Positions 44,807 to 55,140 of a DNA stretch of 64,000 bases are shown one piece after another (position 1 is the first letter of the stretch; the number at the start of each line of letters is the position of its first letter). Source of the stretch: Nipponacmea schrenckii (Eukaryota; Mollusca; Gastropoda; Lottiidae); contig CM060199.1 in the NCBI GenBank assembly GCA_030562195.1, forward strand, positions 42,350,722 to 42,414,721, given 5' to 3'. The notes below the pieces were generated by a model. It searched no databases. It saw nothing but the letters and a program-made list of their open reading frames with translations, and was not told the DNA's origin. Position numbers and translations under genes: made by a program.

Positions 44807-46019
44807 CGGTTTGCGATCAAAGTATAATGACTCTGACTTTTCGAAACATATTTCAAATTATGATATACTCTTGTTCTCTGAGACATGGCTTAGTGATTCA
44901 ACATCTATTTCCCTATTAGATTTCTCACCGGGTACATTTATTAATCGCAGTAAACATTTTCGAACTGGAAAAGAAAAGGCTACTTGGGGGGGTATCGCTG
45001 TTTTCATGAAACCAGGCATAGAGAGATTTTGTAACATTGTATTACAACTCCCTTGGGGTCTCTGCGTCATCCTTGTACATAGTGATTGTGTTACTCTAAA
45101 TGACGATTTGTATATCATTTTTGTGTATATCCCACCAGAAAGCAGTAATTTTCATAACATCTGTGGTCTTGATTTATTCTTGGAACTTGAGCAAGTGTAT
45201 GTTAAGTATTCGAAACTCGGGAAAGTGATTGTGTGTGGAGATCTTAACAGCAGAACTAGAAATGAAAATGATCAAATTGTCAATGATAACATTCTATCGT
45301 ATATTCGTTCTGATACTGATTTCGATGATATTGAGTATAATGTGGAGACCCGGTCGTCCGAAGACACTGTCTTGAACAATTTTGGTAAAAAACTTTTAGG
45401 GTTTTGTAAATCAACTGGATGTATAATTCTAAATGGAAGATTTGGATCAGATAAAGGTGTTGGTAAATTTACCTTCTGTTCTAATCGTGGATCCAGTTTA
45501 ATTGACTATGTACTCGCTGATATAAGAGCTTTAAACAATATAATCAAGTTTGATGTTAATACATTTACTGAGTTTTCTGACCATGCATCATTATGTTTTC
45601 GAGTGAAAATTGTACATAAGCATAAGTGTGTGGCACCCTTAGCAAAAACTACAAAAGATCACCAACGGTTGAACAACTGGAATCCAAGTAAATCTTCCGA
45701 ATTTAAGCAACTGTTATTGAGTGAACTAGATTCTTTAACTAATTTCGTTAACTCGTCGTCCTTGAGTGTCGATAATATAGCAAAAAATATATCGCGTGTA
45801 TTGCAGGATGTAGGAGCTAGGTGTCTTGGTGTCAAGACTATTAAATCTTCCACTCGTAGTTATAAGAAAACACATAGCAATGAATGGTTTGACTCGAAGT
45901 GCAGGATTGCCCGCCAAGAGTTTAATTGTGCAAGAAACAAATTTCTGCGTAAGCGATGCCCTACGAATCGTGCATGTTTTTGCTCAGCTCGTAGTTATTA
46001 CAGTAAAGTAAAAATTTAA
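44778..46019 (+). pseudogene. LINE-A ORF2, APE endonuclease part
   Basis: Open from 44778 without an ATG. It contains NGLRSKYND, LLFSETWL (catalytic Glu), IIFVYIPPES, VIVCGDLNSRTRN (catalytic Asp and Asn), SSLIDYVLAD and FSDHASL (catalytic Asp-His pair), then a connector ending SARSYYSKVKI. The Trp-Asn-x-Asn block expected just before GLRSK is missing, apparently an 8-bp deletion that also shifts the frame from ORF1. A second one-base lesion in an A-run at 46010-46017 separates it from the RT frame. The nicking activity of this copy is therefore doubtful. Confidence 0.85.
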
Positions 46020-46029
46020 GCTGTCAAAA

Positions 46030-48186
46030 TTGAAAGGTAGGAAGATTAGTTCTCTCCACAAGTGTGATCCTAAACAATTTTGGAATGAGATAAAATCGAA
46101 TTCTCATCAAGTCCTCAAAACTGATCTCTGCGTTGATGATTTCTTTGATCATTTTAAGGCCGTATTTGGTAACGAATCTAATACTTCCTCTAATACTCTC
46201 AATGGTGTATCTGATGATAATAAAGGTAACATTGTTAATATTCCGGACCTTGATTCGACCATAACGATTGAAGAGGTAACTACAGCTATCCACAAGCTAA
46301 AATGTAACAAAAGTTGTGGACCTGACGAATTGTGTGGCGAAATCTTCATAGAAGGATGTGATATTTTAGCACCCGTTCTGTGTTCCTTTTTTAATATTAT
46401 TTTTGACACTGGATGCTATCCTACAGAATGGTCTGATATTATTCTCGTTCCGGTTCCTAAGAAGGGTAATTTAAATGACACTGATAACTACAGGGGGATA
46501 TCAGTTATGAACATAATCGCAAAATTGTTTTCTACTATTCTCAACTGTAGACTTATGAAATGGTCTGAATCCAATTATAAATTTGATGAAAGCCAATTTG
46601 GGTTTCGATATGATCACTCCACAATCGATGCTATTTTTATTCTCCAAAGTCTAATTAGTCATTCTCTTGATAATAAGAAAAAGCTGTTCTGTGCATTCAT
46701 TGATTTGAAAAAAGCATTCGATTCGATTGATAGGGATCTTCTCCTTACAAAACTGTTTGTGTTCGGTGTAAGTAATAAAATGGTTAAAATAATTCAATCG
46801 ATGTACAAAACAGCTAATAATATCGTCAGATTCAGAGGTACGCTATCTGAGAAATTTGCAACTTTCTCTGGTGTAAAGCAAGGAGAGCCTCTCTCCCCAT
46901 TACTCTTCTTAATCTTTATCAATGATCTACACGATTTCCTTAACTCTAGTACGGCTAATCCGGGATTTGTCAATCTTGGTAATCTTTTTATCTTTTTGTT
47001 ATTATTCGCGGATGATACTGCTCTTTTTGCTTCCACCGCTGACGCGCTTCAGAAACTATTAGATAGGTTCAATATGTATTGTGAAAAATGGCATCTTGTT
47101 ATTAATGTACAAAAAACTAAAGTTGTTATTTTTAGTCGTGGTAATCAACTTGATAGATTTGCATTCAATATTAACAACAGACCTCTTGAAACTGTATCTG
47201 AATTTGTATATCTATGGATTTTATTCCATCATAATGGTACTTTTCATAAAGCTGAAAAAAGGTTGGCTTCTCAAGGTCGAAAAGCTCTTGGAGCTGTGAT
47301 TAGTCGCGCTGGCTCACTTTGTCTTGACATCCGAAGCAAATGTACACTATATAACTCGTGTGTAGCTTCAGTCCTTTTGTATGGATGTGAGGTATGGGGT
47401 TTTATTAGATGCCGAAATATTGAAATTATTCAGAATGACTTTGTAAGATACACTCTTTCTTTGGGTAAAGCGACGCCTTTAATTGCCGCCATTTCTGAAA
47501 TTGGATTATACCCTTTATCGGTTATTCGAAAATGTCGTATTCTGAAATATTGGCAACGGATAGCCCTATCTAATAACCCCCTACTTCGTGTTGTATATGA
47601 AGCTTTATGTAGCGATGCTCTTAGTGGCAAACATAATTGGTTATATAACATGAAAATTCTGTTAGATGAGATCGGTTTTTCTTATGTATTCACTAATCCA
47701 GGTTCTGTTTATTTTAAGCATTTAAAATCACGTATTCATGATCAATATGTTCAGGAATGGAGGTCGTCCCTCGTTGAATCTAGCAAATTGAGATTTTTTA
47801 GAAATTATAAAATTAATTTTCAATATGAAACATACCTTGATGCAAATATTACAACGAAATTCCGTAGTATCATTTGTAAATTTCGTTGTGGTAATCTTCA
47901 GCTGCGTGTTGAGACTGGTAGACATACTAAGATACCTCGTGATAAAAGATTCTGTGAATGTTGCAAGTCAAAACATTATATAGAAGATGAATTTCACTTT
48001 TTGCTTTGTTGTTCCATATATAGCCATCTTCGCCAGAAGTTTTTTCCTAAACAATTTTGGTCATTTCCTTCCCTTCTCAAAATGAACATTTTAATGAACC
48101 CGAAATCCCACTCCCAAATTCTTTCACTTGGTAGATATCTCTACGAGGCATATAAACTCCGAGAAACAATCGTTATTAACCTGTAA
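46030..48186 (+). CDS. LINE-A ORF2, reverse transcriptase and C-terminal zinc domain
   Basis: A 718-codon frame. RT motifs in order are KCNKSCGPDELCGE, ILVPVPKKGN, NYRGISVMNIIAKLF, FGFRYDHSTIDA, FIDLKKAFDSIDR (first catalytic Asp), SGVKQGEPLSPLLFLIFINDL and LLFADDTALFA (the two catalytic Asp), then a thumb with VINVQKTKVVIFSRG and VASVLLYGCEVWG. The C-terminus carries CECCKSKHYIEDEFHFLLC (residues about 640-660), a zinc-binding block shared with the fragment at 8379-9150. It copies the element RNA at the nicked target. Intact across its whole length, it lacks only the connection to the endonuclease. Confidence 0.93.
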   Translation: MKGRKISSLHKCDPKQFWNEIKSNSHQVLKTDLCVDDFFDHFKAVFGNESNTSSNTLNGVSDDNKGNIVNIPDLDSTITIEEVTTAIHKLKCNKSCGPDELCGEIFIEGCDILAPVLCSFFNIIFDTGCYPTEWSDIILVPVPKKGNLNDTDNYRGISVMNIIAKLFSTILNCRLMKWSESNYKFDESQFGFRYDHSTIDAIFILQSLISHSLDNKKKLFCAFIDLKKAFDSIDRDLLLTKLFVFGVSNKMVKIIQSMYKTANNIVRFRGTLSEKFATFSGVKQGEPLSPLLFLIFINDLHDFLNSSTANPGFVNLGNLFIFLLLFADDTALFASTADALQKLLDRFNMYCEKWHLVINVQKTKVVIFSRGNQLDRFAFNINNRPLETVSEFVYLWILFHHNGTFHKAEKRLASQGRKALGAVISRAGSLCLDIRSKCTLYNSCVASVLLYGCEVWGFIRCRNIEIIQNDFVRYTLSLGKATPLIAAISEIGLYPLSVIRKCRILKYWQRIALSNNPLLRVVYEALCSDALSGKHNWLYNMKILLDEIGFSYVFTNPGSVYFKHLKSRIHDQYVQEWRSSLVESSKLRFFRNYKINFQYETYLDANITTKFRSIICKFRCGNLQLRVETGRHTKIPRDKRFCECCKSKHYIEDEFHFLLCCSIYSHLRQKFFPKQFWSFPSLLKMNILMNPKSHSQILSLGRYLYEAYKLRETIVINL

Positions 48187-48641
48187 CGTACTAAAATTAA
48201 ATATACATTCAGCCGAAATTGTTTGATATAATATCAAGTTTTATTGTAATTTATCTCGCTATTCGATATGAAATTCCACATATTTACATCTTTTATGATT
48301 ACCGTCGTCTGCCTTTTTTGGAATAGGAAATAGAAACTATAAAACTCGAGTCGTAAATTAAAACAATTTCTAATTTGAATATAATTTTTTAAATTCGATT
48401 TCATCTGAATGCTATGTTAAATGTATTGTATTGTTCTTGTGTTACTTTTTGTCTTACCATGTTTGCGTTTATTGTTTTCAATGTCTATATTTCTTGTATC
48501 ATTTTCCTATTAGGGAATCTATACTATTTATGTTTATATCTTTCTTCGTATTACAACCCGAATGTATGTAAATTTAATTATGCTATATTTTTCTGTATTT
48601 GCTATGGCATGTATTTGCTTGTCAATAAAGTGTAGTAGTAG
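48187..48641 (+). other. LINE-A 3' UTR
   Basis: A+T-rich, with a T-rich frame that is not coding. AATAAA at 48624-48629 is followed by GTGTAGTAGTAG, the element's terminal repeat. Such short repeats serve as target-primed reverse-transcription tails. Confidence 0.75.
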
Positions 48642-48648
48642 TAAATTA

Positions 48649-49970
48649 TCTGAAAGAAAGAGCTTTTGATATTTGTTTCTTACAAGATGTTCACTGGGTC
48701 AACAAGGATATTAGTAATGTTAAATCAAACTGGGGTGGGGAAGTAGTAATTTCTAGTTTCAGTAGTAATTCACGGGGAACGGCTATCCTTTTTCGTAACT
48801 CATTTGACCTAAAAATTCACAAACAAATATGTGATCCAAACGGAAACTATGTAATTGTAGAATGTGCTATCAATGATAAAAAACACACCCTTATAAACAT
48901 TTATGGTCCAAATAGAGACACTCCGGGTTTTTTCGAACAGATTGAAAATTTCCTTGAAGATTCGTCTAATTCTATTATTATAGGAGGTGACTGGAATCTA
49001 TGCCTTAACCCTGACCTTGATAGTTATAATTACTTTAGAATCAATAACCCTCAGGCGAGAAATAAAGTAATTCAGATGACTGAAAAATTTAATTTGATTG
49101 ATGCTTACAGGTCTTTAAATGAGAATAAATTTCAATATACATGGAGACAAAACAAACCAGCAAAACAATGCAGACTAGACTTTTTTCTTGTATCAAATGA
49201 TATATTTGCACTTACTAAGTCATATGACATTGTACATGGATATAAAACCGACCATTCAATGGTAAAACTTACATATATTATTGATACTCAAAAACGAGGT
49301 CCAAATTATTGGAAATTTAATAATTCCTTACTAAAAGATTCCGACTTCATACAAGAGATTAAAAATTATATATACTTAATGAAAAGACAATATGCGCTAA
49401 TCCCGTATTCAAATGATTTCTTGAAACTAACTCTGTTTTTGACATGGTTATTGACTATCCATTGTTTATTGATACTTTGCTGGTATATATTAGGGGAATT
49501 ATTATAGCATATTCCTCAAGAAAAAAGGACACAATCCAAAAAGAAAAACATCTAGAATCCAAAATAACTGAACTCGAACAAAATTATAATAAACTAAAAG
49601 AAACTGATATTGAACCGTTAAAACAAGAATTAGAAAACTTGCGTGAAATAAAATTACAAGGCAGTATAATAAGGTCCAAGGCCCATTGGCAAGAAGAAGG
49701 AGAGAAACCAACTAATTATTTCCTAAACTTAGAGAAACAAAATTATACTAATAAGTTAATAAACGCCTTGATAAAAGACAATGGAGAACAGGTAATAAAT
49801 CCTGAAGAAATAAGATATGAGCAGAGAAAATTTTACGCAAATCTCTACAAACGTGATGATAATATTAATCCAGAAAACATTTACGATCCAAATATTTGGA
49901 ATATAATCCAACATGAGAAACTTAAGGAGTCTGAGAAAAATAATCCCTAGAAGAATTCAGATATTGTCTT
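48649..49970 (+). pseudogene. LINE-B endonuclease (second part) and connector
   Basis: Continues the interrupted endonuclease with DICFLQDVHW (Asp in place of the usual catalytic Glu), GTAILFRNS, LINIYGPNRDTPGFFEQI, IIIGGDWNLCLNPDLD, CRLDFFLVS and KTDHSMVKL. After a frameshift near 49500 there is the long helical connector (SRKKDTIQKEKHLESKI, IIRSKAHWQEEGEKPTNYFLNLEKQ), a hallmark of L1/Tx1-type ORF2. It ends at a stop near 49948, just before the RT frame. Confidence 0.85.
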
Positions 49971-49976
49971 AACAAA

Positions 49977-51512
49977 ATGAAATTAAACAAAAGTCCAGGT
50001 TTGGATGGTTATACTGCCGAATTTTTCAAAATCTTCTTCGTTGATATAGGTAATATTTTGCTGAAGTCCATTAACCATAGTTTTCAAATAGGTGTGCTAA
50101 GTAAAAACATGAGACAAGGTGTTATCACGTGCATACCTAAATTAGAAAAAAATCGTCTCTTATTAAAGAATTGGAGACCGATCTCTCTGTTAAGTGTGCC
50201 GTACAAAATTGTTTCAGCGTGTATTGCTGAAAGATTGATTTATGATATCTTTTTCGAGACACAAAAAAATAAATTACCTGGTTTGCTCTTAATCATAGAT
50301 TTCGAAAAATGTTTCGATTCATTGGATTGGAAATTCATGTACAAAACGCTAGATATTTTTAACTTCGGTCCATCTATTCAGAGTTGGGTTAAACTGTTCT
50401 ATACAGGAATTTTTTCAAGTATTATTCAAAATGGCTATATTTCGGAACCTTTCATTCTCGAACGAGGATGCAGGCAAGGTGACCCACTATCACCCTATCT
50501 GTTCTTACTATGTGCGGAGATACTTTCATTATTAATTAAAAATAACAAATTGATAAAAGGGATTAAGATAAGGGGCGAAGAAAAAGTAATTTCCCAATAT
50601 GCAGACGACACAGCACTTATACTAGATGGATCAGAAGTTTCACTGTCAGAAACATTAAAAACACTCAATCTGTTCTATACAGCTTCAGGATTAAAGGCTA
50701 ATATTGAGAAAACCAAAGCTGTCTGGATTGGCTCTAAACAAAATTCAAGTGAAAAAATTTGTAAACAACAAAAAATTACGTGGGAAATGGGTGATTTTAA
50801 AATTCTGGGGATTATTTTTAATATTTATCTTGATAGTATGATTAGGAGCAACTTTAGGACGCAAATTAGCAAGTCAAAAAATATTATTCGAAATTGGTCC
50901 TGGCACTCGTTAACTATCGTAGGTAGAATATGTGTAATTAAGTCCTTGATATTACCACTTTTCATACATTTGTTACTTTCTTTACCAAATCAGCCTAATG
51001 AAATATTTAACGAAATTGAGAACATGATCTTTCATTTTATTTGGCAGGGGAAACCAGATAAAATCAAAAGAAACATAATTAAACAAGATTATGCCTTTGG
51101 GGGATTACGATTACCAGATTTTAAACTTTATGCTTCGGCACTAAAATGTACATGGCTCAAACGATTAACTGATAATTGTGATAAATATAAATATTTCACT
51201 AATCAATTCCCGAATTTTAATACACTATTATTTTCCACTGGAAAATACTATCTTAAAAGTTTGTCAATACATAATCCTTTCTGGAAGGACGTTATTGAAT
51301 CGTGTTTTGATTTCTATGAAATAGTAGAATATAAAAATAATGCAAATTTTCTGTCTCTGCCATTATGGTATAACTCGAGCACTTATTTTTATGTTAAGGA
51401 ATGGTTCGAAAAGGATCTCAGGTTTAATTATGACATAATGCACGCCGATAGGCTTTTTTATGTTTCCAAGAGATTAAAGAGAAATTTAATTTGGTTTCAG
51501 GTACTTATTTAG
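49977..51512 (+). pseudogene. LINE-B reverse transcriptase with internal deletion
   Basis: A 511-codon frame with MKLNKSPGLDGYTAEFFK, ITCIPKLEKN, NWRPISLLSVPYKIVSACIAER, IIDFEKCFDSLDW (first catalytic Asp), GCRQGDPLSPYLFLLCAEI, SQYADDTALIL (catalytic pair) and the thumb GLKANIEKTKAVWIGS. Between CIAER and LIYDIFFETQKNK, the roughly 30 residues that normally hold the QTGFxxGR block are missing in frame. This should disable the enzyme even without the other lesions. L1/Tx1-like. Confidence 0.87.
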
Positions 51513-52318
51513 ATTATGAACGATTAAAACATGATTTAAAAATACTTATTAATAAGATGACTAATTTTAATGGATTTCAAAAACCCTTTTTCTATCATTT
51601 TCTTTACCTTAACAGAGGGAGTAAGCGTATTTATAACATTTTTTAGACACGGATAAAATTACGTACAAGAATCAAATATATTGGGAAAACGAGTTAGAGA
51701 GGAAAATAGACTGGAAAAAAATATACACAATTCCAAGAAATCTTACATCAGATAATGAAATATTTATTTTTCAATACAAAGTCCTACATAAAATTTTAAA
51801 TACTAACGAATATCTATATAAAATATGTGTTAAACCAAATGGCTTATGCTCCTTCTGTAGTAAAGAACTTGAAACATACCAACATCTATTTATTACATGT
51901 GATTATGTCCAACCTCTCTGGAAACTAATAGCGTATAAAGTTAATGAAAATATTAGTACTTTCGACCTAGAACGCATTATACTTAATACATTTGATAACA
52001 AGATAACTTCATATATAGTTCTTTTAGTTATTTTATATTTACATTTGCAAAAACCAAGAAAATCTCCCTAATACTAAAACTATGAGAAATTACATATGTC
52101 ATTACGCTAAAGTTGAGAAGCATTGTGGTCAAAAAGCTATTCCATTTGATGAAATTCACAAATCTAACCTACTAGTTTGCATTACTTATTTATGATTGTG
52201 CGATAGTATTTATTTAATTATTTATATTCATATGATATATATTTGTTTTTTTCAAATTATATTGTGCTTTCACTGTTATATATGTACATATATGTTCAAT
52301 GATGATAATAATAATAAT
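51513..52318 (+). pseudogene. LINE-B ORF2 C-terminus and 3' UTR
   Basis: After frameshifts near 51512 and 51645 the sequence reads IYWENELERKIDWKKIY, IFQYKVLHKILNTNEYLYK and CSFCSKELETYQHLFITC, the terminal zinc-type block of L1/Tx1 ORF2. It then passes into an A+T-rich 3' UTR. Confidence 0.8.
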
Positions 52319-52351
52319 AAAAAAAAAAAAATAAAAAAAAAAAAAAAAATC
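52319..52351 (+). repeat. LINE-B poly(A)-rich 3' end
   Basis: (AAT)n followed by an A-run with single T interruptions, ending where hAT interior sequence (CTTATACCGACTGATTCC) resumes. Confidence 0.8.
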
Positions 52352-52679
52352 TTATACCGACTGATTCCGGTATTTTCAGTAAAAAAATACTTTTAATGTT
52401 GTCAGTTTACTGATAACATCATAACCAACACAAGGTTTTTACTTTTTAGGTTAATTGGTTTTCCCGACGGCCCACCTTGCCGTCTTTTATCGACCGATCA
52501 TAACCAACACAATGTTTTGACTTTTTAGGTTAATTAATCGGTTTAATCGATCGATTCCGCGTTTTACCGACGGTTCCATCCATGACCTCCTTTTAACCGA
52601 CCGATTCCGCGTTTTACCGACGAGTTCAGTAAAAGTGGGGTGGTGCTACACCCCACACCCCCCGGTAGCTACGCCCCTG
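52352..52679. repeat. right interior and terminus of the hAT-type element
   Basis: Tandem blocks with ACATCATAACCAACACAAGG, TTTTTAGGTTAATTGGTTTTCC and CCGATTCCGCGTTTTACCGACG, then a G/C-rich TGGGGTGGTGCTACACCCCAC hairpin-like stretch (split as GTGGGG / CCCCAC) and GCTACGCCCCTG at the end. Confidence 0.75.
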
Positions 52680-52687
52680 TTTAGCAC

Positions 52688-53219
52688 AATATGTTAAAAC
52701 ACCCCTACCCACCAATCATAAAATTTCTCTGTTTTCATATGACATAAAGATTTATGGGAAATCACGTGACTTCTGGATTCTCCTAATGCAAATCTGATCG
52801 ACAAACGCAATGTCATTGGACGAACGTAGAAAAGGTTTATTTAGCTGATGACGTAGTACTCAAAAATGTCAACTGACAACGTAATTTGTACGTCTATGTA
52901 GAAGATTGCCCCATTTTGTTCTATAAATAGATTATCTTTACGGACCGATATCTGACAAACTACTGAATCAACTTAATACGTTTCTTAATTGAAATACACC
53001 TCGAACGATAAGGTTGTCAACCCCCTTAAGTTCGCAAAGGGTTGAATTTTTTATTTTGCGTAAAAACCGCTTCGCATAACCCCGCTGCTGCAATTGTTTG
53101 AAAACAATTGCACATGCCTCCTTTTCCCGCGTACAAATTCGGTGGAACCGTAATATTTGGGATTTGATTACCCCTGAAAAGGTGTGTTAAGGATGAAAAG
53201 ATGATTTGAACAAAAGTTG
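52688..53219. other. non-coding sequence right of the hAT-type element
   Basis: Continues the sequence interrupted at 26166. It contains a 10-bp perfect hairpin near 53092-53113 (GCAATTGTTT, GA, AAACAATTGC). No gene seen. It ends where the BEL integrase frame resumes. It may be the 5' part of the element that carried the Penelope-like domain. Confidence 0.4.
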
Positions 53220-53640
53220 GTGAGGCGATTCTGGATCAGTGGAGACTTGAGTTATAGGTCTAGAGTTCTCTATGGCGCTCACTTCACCCATTAAAGTTGA
53301 GAGAACTTCATGTGTTTAGTGTTTATACTTATTGTCTAATAGAATAGAATCCAATATTTTACGAACAATTCCTATCATACGCTCCCAAACTCCGCCCATG
53401 TGGGAAGAGTGTGGAGAGTTGAACTTCCAGATGACTCCGGTATTATATAAAAATCCTTAACTGGAGCGTCTTCAACGTTGATGGCGTCTATATGTAGAAG
53501 ATGTGTTGATCCATTGAAGTTTGTTCCTCTGTCTGAACGAAATTTTTTGACAGGTCCTCGTAAAGAAATGAACCTCCGAAGTTTCTTAAAACATTTACGT
53601 TATTGGTTATCTGTTGTGTTCTAGTCACAAGGGGAAGAGT
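53220..53640 (-). pseudogene. BEL/Pao integrase core, C-terminal half
   Basis: On the minus strand the sequence reads RRFISLRGPVKKFRSDRGTNF (53590-53520), then ILHIDAINVED-like text, and, after a small frame change near 53450, [50 protein letters not shown] and STDPESP (near 53222). SDxGTNF, WxFxxPxxxHMGGxWERxI and EVExxxNSRPLT are BEL/Pao integrase signatures. The next expected words (PLSPSVLL) are found at 24603 on the same strand. The upstream side is lost at about 53640. Confidence 0.85.
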
Positions 53641-53800
53641 TTTGTCCTTACTGGCGTGGTGGATTCACGTAACAACTTTCTAAACTTGTAAAAGTAAGCG
53701 ATATTCATCTTCTCCGTTCGTTAATCGAGTGGCCAGTTAGACTTTTCAGTCTCGAATACACAACATTGTATTAACATTTAACCATTTCACGTTGTAAAAC
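53641..53800. other. leader of the gag-protease relic
   Basis: Short A+T-rich stretch between the BEL relic and a plus-strand gag frame. It may contain LTR and primer-binding sequence, but nothing can be named with confidence. Confidence 0.35.
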
Positions 53801-55140
53801 ATGGCGAGTACTCATCGCGCACCTAAGCAGTGGTGTCTCACCAAAAGTGAGACCGTCAATTCATATGAAAATTGGAGGCAAAATATCCTGTACACACTTT
53901 CTTTGGATACCAAATTCTCACCGTTTTTGACTGTAGGAGTCACGTGGGACAAGAATTCGAAATCAACACCTCTAAGGGGGTTTACCGATGATGGAGACGA
54001 AGTTGAAGCCAACAGAAGATTAACAGCCCAACAAAAAGTTAGTACCTTGGGCAAATTGCGAACTATTGTCCTATAATCTCAAGAAATACCACTAGACGTC
54101 ATTTGGCAAACTATTAGACTACATTACGGCTTCCAGTCCACCGGGGCACACTTCATTGATTTTTCCGACATCAAACTCGAATCTGATGAAAAACCGGAAG
54201 ACCTGTACCAACGACTTATGGCTTTCGTCGAAGACAATTTGATTCGCCGTGATGGGGGTATTCTCACCATGGTGCAACACTTGATGAAGACGAGGAATTG
54301 TCACCGTCTTTGGAAAACTTTGTAGTCCTTACTTGGCTCCAGCTTATTAATAAAAACTTACCAATGTTAGTAAAACAACGGTATGGTACAGAACTGCGTT
54401 CTCGAACATTAGCTTCTATTAAACCAGAGATATCTCAGGCTTTAACCTTCCTTATTGAAGAATTACACACCATTGAAGACGCCAAAGTCATGCACACTTC
54501 TACAGTTCAAAGTTCATCAAAATCAAGGCCATACGTGCAGAGACCCGAAAGATCACAAGTTGTTCGCTCATCTAAAACATGTCCCTTATGTAAGGCGGCT
54601 GGTCGTCCAACACACCTACACTATCTCAGCGAATGTAGGTTTTTACCTGAACATGATCGGAAGTATATGCTGAAGGCTCGTCAAATAGCCCATATTCTTG
54701 ACGAGGATGCTTCACCTGACCCCGAACCTGAGGAAGTTAGTCCTAATATTCCCCCGTCTAATTCCACTCTACGTGTACAAGTCAGGCAATCGCCCTACCT
54801 TGACACCCTCCACAATCATCACACAGTACGAGTCACACTTGACATTGGTGCGATCGGTAACATGATCCGGCAGTCAACGGCAGCTAGACTAGGAATCGTA
54901 TCTAAGGCCAGCTCCCAAAGCGCATTTCTGTTTGAGGGTCTCATTGTGGAAAACTTGGATATGGACATTCTAGCCGGCATGCCCTTCATGGAGTCTAACG
55001 ACATCAGTATACGCCCTGCAAGACGCCAAATCATCTTTAGTGACAATACGAACATTACTTACGGTACAACTTCATGCTCCCTACACAAGGTGAGACGAGC
55101 ATGTATCTTACGTGCCCCTCAAGTCACAACAACCATATGA
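53801..55140 (+). pseudogene. LTR-retrotransposon gag and protease, frameshifted
   Basis: ATG at 53801 opens a gag-like protein with [19 protein letters not shown] and [11 protein letters not shown], then a stop at 54074. Further on, [25 protein letters not shown] text and [16 protein letters not shown] (about 54100-54245) continue the capsid region. A frame from 54298 has LVKQRYGTELRSRTLASIKPEI, a zinc-finger block CPLCKAAGRPTHLHYLSEC (near 54590) and a protease-like VRVTLDIGAIGNMI (near 54845; Asp-Ile-Gly in place of Asp-Thr-Gly). At least two lesions (stop at 54074, indel near 54290). The superfamily is uncertain: the protein type recurs in invertebrate LTR elements, but RT is not in view. 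Confidence 0.65.

Larger units (their letters stand above)
43668..48648 (+). mobile_element. LINE-A, 4967 bp, full length, 7-bp target duplication
   Basis: TAAATTA at 43668-43674 and 48642-48648 flanks an element from 43675 to 48641. It has a 214-bp 5' UTR, ORF1, ORF2 with two frame lesions, and a 3' UTR ending AATAAAGTGTAGTAGTAG, with a polyadenylation signal and short TAG repeats as tail. The host sequence (LINE-B endonuclease) reads continuously when the element is removed. It appears to be the youngest insertion in the nest. Confidence 0.93.
35260..52351 (+). mobile_element. LINE-B (L1/Tx1-like), interrupted by Gypsy-2 and LINE-A
   Basis: Pieces of one non-LTR element on the plus strand: 5' repeats (35325-35715), ORF1 (35716-36503, repeated at 42248-43198), endonuclease (43595-43674 and 48649 onward), RT (49977-51512), C-terminal domain (to about 52070) and a poly(A)-rich end (52319-52349). 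RT motifs (RQGDPLSPYLF, QYADD) are of the L1/Tx1 kind and differ from LINE-A and LINE-C. Its borders match breaks in the hAT interior. No clear target duplication was found. Confidence 0.75.
26167..52687. mobile_element. 26.5-kb structure with hAT-type ends and 8-bp target duplication
   Basis: The left end is TTTAGCAC (26167-26174) then CAGGGGCGTAGC (26175). The right end is GCTACGCCCCTG (to 52679) then TTTAGCAC (52680-52687). CAGGGGCG-type termini with 8-bp duplications are characteristic of hAT DNA transposons. Next to each end is a G-rich run followed by repeats with the words GATTCCGCGTTTTACCGAC. No hAT transposase is present, so the original element was probably a small non-autonomous copy. 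Almost all of its present length is later insertions (LINE-C, two TACGCCCAC elements, LINE-B with Gypsy-2 and LINE-A). Confidence 0.8.

Noticed and set aside
48414..48635. 73-codon hydrophobic frame in the LINE-A 3' UTR
   Set aside because: T-rich UTR sequence overlapping the polyadenylation signal; no relation to any LINE protein.
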